Part shown: positions 58,351-64,000 of the stretch, piece by piece
Layout of the letters: each line of letters begins with the position of its first letter
How positions within the stretch are numbered: the stretch's first letter is position 1
NCBI RefSeq assembly: GCF_003672135.1
Contig: NC_039518.1
Coordinates: forward strand, 1,054,001-1,118,000
From: Ooceraea biroi
Lineage: Eukaryota; Arthropoda; Insecta; Hymenoptera; Formicidae
Direction of reading: 5' to 3'
Length of the DNA: 64,000 nucleotides
The notes under the pieces: generated by a model
Databases searched by the model: none
Told to the model about the DNA's origin: nothing
The model's input: the letters and a program-made list of their open reading frames with translations, nothing else
Position numbers and translations under genes: made by a program

Positions 58351-58835
58351 GTTAAACAACCTCGGCAATTTCTACGTGGGTGTTGCAGTCGAATATCCTG
58401 AAGGACCAAGATGGGAAATTCCGTTGCAGAATTGCAACGAAAGAATGCGATGAGACGAGTAAGCAATGCTCGATCACAGTGAATTCGATGACAGCGGTAA
58501 ACCGATTCGTTGTTCGAGACTAGCGAATCAGTTTTTTACCGTTCTACAAGCGATTAGTGCTGGCGATAAGCGGAGGTAAATTGCAACTGTGGCATTGCCG
58601 AGGCGCCTAACGGCGCGAGCATTCGCGCGCATTATTCATAGACTCGTCGCAATAATCTAACGTATGTATCTCGTGATCGATACCTTCGCGTTACCATGGG
58701 ACCGGCTTGAGCAAAATGAAGTAGGATTATAAAAAGGATCAGGCTGTTGCATAAAGATCCGATATTGGGAGACGGAAATAGATACGAGACTATTTTCTGG
58801 ATTAATAAACGTGTCGCGCATTCAAACTGCGATCT
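58351..58835. other. Gene-free spacer
   Basis: Nothing recognised. Confidence 0.4.
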
Positions 58836-58841
58836 TATGTA

Positions 58842-61583
58842 CACCGTTAAAAATTGTGCGTCCATATGTTAAAATTTTCTTGTGTTGCCATGTTTTGATT
58901 ACTACTTCAATGTAAAATTAACATACAACTGATATGTTATTATTGTTATAACAATTTTATATGTTAACTTCATAACTTAGCATTTTGTGTATGTTTCTTA
59001 GAAATGGAATATTATTTCAAATGCTTTTAACAGAATAATTTTAAACAATCAACATGTCACAAAGTCAGTTTAACATTCTAAAAGAAGTTAAAGTAAATCT
59101 TCAAATAATCATGAACTTTGACATATAAAATAATCAAATTTACTAAAATTAAATGTTTCTATCAAAAATAATTTAAGTTGAAATAATTACTATCATGTGT
59201 TAATATAACATAAAAAGTAAATGTTCATATTGTACGAACGAAAATGTTCTATCAACTTTTCTGATGAGTCATTGTAACTTCTCTTCCATGTAGTTTTCAA
59301 TTACTTTGTACGTTATTTTTACATCACACTTAAAGTTACAATAACAAAAATAAATGTAAAGTATTGTGTTAATTACTTAACATTTCTAGTTTGTCAAGAA
59401 GTAACATATGACGAATGAGTTACTTTAACTTAAAATTTAGAGTGGACTTTCTGGGACATGCCAAAAATGTTAAAATTAACATTTTATTTTTTACTGTGTA
59501 AAAGGCAAGGCATATGAGACGTGGCACATTTCAATACACCGTTAAAAATTGTGCGTCCATATGTTAAAATTTTCTTGTGTTGCCATGTTTTGATTACTAC
59601 TTCAATGTAAAATTAACATACAACTGATATGTTATTATTGTTATAACAATTTTATATGTTAACTTCATAACTTAGCATTTTGTGTATGTTTCTTAGAAAT
59701 GGAATATTATTTCAAATGCTTTTAACAGAATAATTTTAAACAATCAACATGTCACAAAGTCAGTTTAACATTCTAAAAGAAGTTAAAGTAAATCTTCAAA
59801 TAATCATGAACTTGGACATATAAAATAATCAAATTTACTAAAATTAAATGTTTCTATCAAAAATAATTTAAGTTGAAATAATTACTATCACGTGTTAATA
59901 TAACATAAAAAGTAAATGTTCATATTGCACGAACGAAAATGTTCTATCAGCTTTTCTGATGAGTCATTGTAACTTCTCTTCCATGTAGTTTTCAATTACT
60001 TTGTACGTTATTTTTACATCACACTTAAAGTTACAATAACAAAAATAAATGTAAAGTATTGTGTTAATTACTTAACATTTCTAGTTTGTCAAGAAGTAAC
60101 ATATGACGAATGAGTTACTTTAACTTAAAATTTAGAGTGGACTTTCTGGGACATGCCAAAAATGTTAAAATTAACATTTTATTTTTTACTGTGTAAAAGG
60201 CAAGGCATATGAGACGTGGCACATTTCAATACACCGTTAAAAATTGTGCGTCCATATGTTAAAATTTTCTTGTGTTGCCATGTTTTGATTACTACTTCAA
60301 TGTAAAATTAACATACAACTGATATGTTATTATTGTTATAACAATTTTATATGTTAACTTCATAACTTAGCATTTTGTGTATGTTTCTTAGAAATGGAAT
60401 ATTATTTCAAATGCTTTTAACAGAATAATTTTAAACAATCAACATGTCACAAAGTCAGTTTAACATTCTAAAAGAAGTTAAAGTAAATCTTCAAATAATC
60501 ATGAACTTGGACATATAAAATAATCAAATTTACTAAAATTAAATGTTTCTATCAAAAATAATTTAAGTTGAAATAATTACTATCACGTGTTAATATAACA
60601 TAAAAAGTAAATGTTCATATTGCACGAACGAAAATGTTCTATCAGCTTTTCTGATGAGTCATTGTAACTTCTCTTCCATGTAGTTTTCAATTACTTTGTA
60701 CGTTATTTTTACATCACACTTAAAGTTACAATAACAAAAATAAATGTAAAGTATTGTGTTAATTACTTAACATTTCTAGTTTGTCAAGAAGTAACATATG
60801 ACGAATGAGTTACTTTAACTTAAAATTTAGAGTGGACTTTCTGGGACATGCCAAAAATGTTAAAATTAACATTTTATTTTTTACTGTGTAAAAGGCAAGG
60901 CATATGAGACGTGGCACATTTCAATACACCGTTAAAAATTGTGCGTCCATATGTTAAAATTTTCTTGTGTTGCCATGTTTTGATTACTACTTCAATGTAA
61001 AATTAACATACAACTGATATGTTATTATTGTTATAACAATTTTATATGTTAACTTCATAACTTAGCATTTTGTGTATGTTTCTTAGAAATAGAATATTAT
61101 TTCAAATGCTTTTAACAGAATAATTTTAAACAATCAACATGTCACAAAGTCAGTTTAACATTCTAAAAGAAGTTAAAGTAAATCTTCAAATAATCATGAA
61201 CTTTGACATATAAAATAATCAAATTTACTAAAATTAAATGTTTCTATCAAAAATAATTTAAGTTGAAATAATTACTATCACGTGTTAATATAACATAAAA
61301 AGTAAATGTTCATATTGCACGAACGAAAATGTTCTATCAGCTTTTCTGATGAGTCATTGTAACTTCTCTTCCATGTAGTTTTCAATTACTTTGTACGTTA
61401 TTTTTACATCACACTTAAAGTTACAATAACAAAAATAAATGTAAAGTATTGTGTTAATTATTTAACATTTCTAGTTTGTCAAGAAGTAACATATGACGAA
61501 TGAGTTACTTTAACTTAAAATTTAGAGTGGACTTTCTGGGACATGCAAAAAATGTTAAAATTAACATTTTATTTTTTACTGTG
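58842..61583. mobile_element. Four-copy 695-bp tandem array of a TIR element
   Basis: The unit start CACCGTTAAAAATTGTGCG is at 58842, 59537, 60232 and 60927, exactly 695 bp apart. Each unit is an element of about 657 bp ending TTTTTTACTGTG, followed in the first three by the same roughly 38-bp linker (with GGCAAGGCATATGAGACGTG). The outer ends are flanked by TATGTA (58836-58841 and 61584-61589), and CACCGTTAAAAA/CACAGTAAAAAA act as inverted ends. No coding. Units are nearly identical, differing by a few point changes such as 58842-unit TTGTACG against TTGCACG. Confidence 0.9.
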
Positions 61584-61589
61584 TATGTA

Positions 61590-62097
61590 AAACACGATTG
61601 TACTTGATTCTGCACGAATCAAGTGAGAATCTTCTGTTGCAAGTATGTCGAGTAAGAACTTTTCTGCTAATTGAGACGTTCCGGCTGAAAAACACCTGAC
61701 TTATCTTCGTCTCTTTTGAAGACCTTGGACAAAGAAGATGCTCAGAGAAAAAAGATCGTCAGCGCTCTCTCTCCGGCGTAATAAACGTGTTTGCCCCATC
61801 GTTAACTTTTCCCTACGGGAGCCCATTCCGAACGGACGAGATTTTTCTCGTCCGTTTGGATAAACAACGGCAGATATTTCCATTAAATCCCTCGATCCCG
61901 CGTATTGTGCGCGCAGAGGACAAAACTGAATGATTTAGGCGGGCGTCTCTAATGCGAGGATTTAAATTATTCCGCGGGAACGGCAGGCAGATATCGGACA
62001 GGGACTTTTGGAAAAGAGGATGAGGACGGTGGGAGGACTGCTATCGGTGGCGGCCACGATTGCGCCTGCGCTCCCTCAGCTCAACGTCGGTCCTCTT

Positions 62098-62150
<53 letters not shown>

Positions 62151-63360
62151 TGATTCTCTCTCATTGACCTAGTTACCTAGTACACTTGGCCGTACTCCGC
62201 TGCGTCCCCCTTTCCCCGTCGCGCCGCCCTTCCGTAGTTACCCTGCACCCGCCTATCGTCTCTCACCTCCCGACTGCCCCTCGGGAAGCTGTGCTTCTCT
62301 CTCTGTCTCTCTCTTTCTCTCGCTTCCCTGCCCTTTCTCGACGCCCTCCGAACGCAACATCGCGTTATGTTGTCGATACGATTGTGCGCGGTTCACTCTT
62401 GCATCCCCTTTGCCCTCCTGTGCAATAAGCGCCTGCACAGAGAGCTCCGCCAACCCCGCCGCTCGCCGATTTGCGGCCTTCCCTGCCCTTCTTCGTTCAC
62501 CTACGTCGTTAACGTTTTACCTATATTCGTGATGATGAGTTCCATTAGGGCGATCGAGGTACTTGGAGAGATTTGCGATTTAAATGCGATTTACACGATT
62601 TAAACGCAATGACATCGGATTATAATGTCGCAATAGCTTTACGTTACGTCGTCTGGAAAAATAAACCGATGGGCTCTCAGATTATCTTAAAGAGCCTGAA
62701 GCAGGTTTTAAGAATCTTAACTCACGAACGTTATCTCACTTCCTCGTCACACTCGATCGATTATTAGGACGTTGTATCAATTCTTAAATTCCTTTATCTT
62801 CAAGTGCCAATCTGATTCTGAGTCATATCGAGATTCATACGTATCGCCTCGGTTTTACATTCGTCGTCGTTGGGATTCACGATACTCCCAAAGTAACTTC
62901 GCGTAAACTACTCTTGAGCCAAGTGACTCGGTGGAGTAACTCCCCCAAAACTTCCCCTCTTTCTACGACGTCGCGAAATCTCCGGTTGGTACGATTCTAC
63001 GTCTACGATTCTCTAATAGATACATGCATGTATCCTCTACGTCGTTTCTACACCCTCTGAAAGGATTTCTGATAACAAGACGAAAAATATTCTTCACTAA
63101 TTTAATCGTATTACAAGTATAAAAAATATGAAAATAAAACAATTTTTTATTTAAATAATTTCTATTCTTCTCTCTCGAATTAAATAAGATTGTCCTACTG
63201 TCTTGAGACAAGAGTAACACATACAAATTTATGCTTATATATTCTCGTATGTAGAATAATTTGATATTAGCGCCACTTTATAGTAGGCTTTGTCGATGTC
63301 GACGCATCATTTTCTCACGGTCGCTCATCGACTCGGCGCTCCTGCGTCCTTTATTCTGAT
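61590..63360. other. Gene-free stretch with a CT microsatellite
   Basis: Mixed composition; CT run at 62092-62150, another CT-rich block at 62290-62330. ORFs of 60-90 codons have no recognised domain. Confidence 0.4.
62092..62150. repeat. CT microsatellite
   Basis: Nearly pure CT dinucleotide repeat with one or two T interruptions. Confidence 0.9.
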
Positions 63361-63608
63361 AAAACGGCCAATATTTATGTGTTGCAATCGAAAATCGGGA
63401 AAGTATTTCTGTTATTTACAATGAATAAGTGCAATACTCTACAAGAAATATTAAAAGATATGGAAATGTAAGTAAGTATATACAATATACTTACTTGAGA
63501 AATAAGATTCGAGATAAGACATTTCCATATCTTTTGCACTTATTCATTGTAAATAACAGAAACACTTTCCCGATTTTCGATTGCAACACATAAATATTGG
63601 CCGTTTTG
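63361..63608. repeat. Foldback sequence of about 250 bp
   Basis: AAAACGGCCAATATTTATGT at the left pairs with the right end; arms of about 70 bp plus an inner AAAGATATGGAAATGT pair. No clear terminal motif or target duplication, so a decayed MITE or simple hairpin. Confidence 0.75.
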
Positions 63609-64000
63609 TGCAGATTCTACAAATTCTCTTAGAAGAATAGAATAAGATGTCTTTTAGATCTCACAATATTCTTAAATCAAGAATATTTTGAACCTGCTAC
63701 AAATTTGTATCTAAATCCTTCTGAGAAAATTAATGAGATAGCACCAAGATTATTTGAACCTAGATTTTCGAATTTTCTATGCAAGATTAAAATATGCTTC
63801 TTTTCAATAATAAATATGATTGTCGCTATAGCGATCTTATTTTATGATAGATTAAAGAGTAATAGCGTTAAGTCCAGAAATCTTTTCTGTGGGTGTAGCG
63901 AGAGGGTTGACAATCGTCGTGTACCAGTTATAAAAGACACTGGTCACGTAATCGCGTAAACTATGTCTAAACAAAACAGGAGGACAAAACAGTTTAATCA
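63609..64000. other. Gene-free end of window
   Basis: AT-rich. An 84-codon ORF (63705-63959) has a hydrophobic stretch (INMIVAIAILFY) but no recognised domain; not called. Confidence 0.3.

Noticed and set aside
63705..63959. 84-codon ORF with a hydrophobic segment
   Set aside because: AT-rich, no homology recognised, no splice or promoter support.

Overview
The window looks like insect nuclear DNA, most likely from an ant or another hymenopteran. The ftz-f1 exons fit insects, and the DNA is crowded with Tc1/mariner-type elements and 'TA-CAGGGTG' foldback MITEs of the kind common in ant genomes. There are no operons and few protein-coding stretches. Two host genes are recognisable: the 3' coding exons of the nuclear receptor ftz-f1 (plus strand, 18707-21200) and the last coding piece of the glycine-cleavage H-protein gene (minus strand, 28757-28932), which is cut by a 100-N gap. 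Nearly everything else is mobile elements, satellites derived from them, and unannotated intergenic or intronic DNA.

The largest structure is a long inverted repeat. Positions 1-8679 reappear in reverse complement at 29115-37782 and bracket about 20 kb that holds ftz-f1 and the GCSH fragment. Read outward from the centre, each arm carries unique GC-rich DNA, a TTAA-flanked foldback element, a 127-bp satellite, a short TA-flanked foldback MITE, more unique GC-rich DNA, and a P-superfamily element. In the right arm the P element is complete: 35854-38960 with the 8-bp duplication CTCGGAAT. It carries a THAP-type first exon in both halves and a SINE-like satellite with a tRNA-like 87-nt module inside its right end. 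The arms are very similar but not identical (different satellite variants, microsatellite lengths and a few point changes), so they look like two real copies.

Centre, 8680-29114: a second P-like nonautonomous element (8750-10305, 8-bp duplication ATAAGAAC) with a nested MITE; a GC-rich island (10.7-11.45 kb); a TTAA element with four tandem copies of a 437-bp hairpin; three DDE transposon copies (14745-18667), the last ending 39 bp before a ftz-f1 exon; ftz-f1 itself with its 3' UTR; a TTAA element holding twelve 171-bp repeats; a foldback MITE; the GCSH fragment; a gap; and an 82-bp perfect palindrome built from the GCSH 3' end.

Right part, 38969-64000: a repeat-rich TIR element (40285-41235), a nearly full-length broken mariner (41408-42694), three more foldback families, more TTAA elements (one with five 437-bp units at 52937-55395), an element with a divergent pair of DUF4817-like N-termini (51655-52414), and a four-copy 695-bp tandem array (58842-61583) flanked by one 6-bp duplication. 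A recurring theme is that palindromic nonautonomous elements have become the seed of tandem satellites. The ftz-f1 DNA-binding-domain exons are not in the window, so, if the assembly is right, the left arm lies inside a ftz-f1 intron of more than 18 kb.
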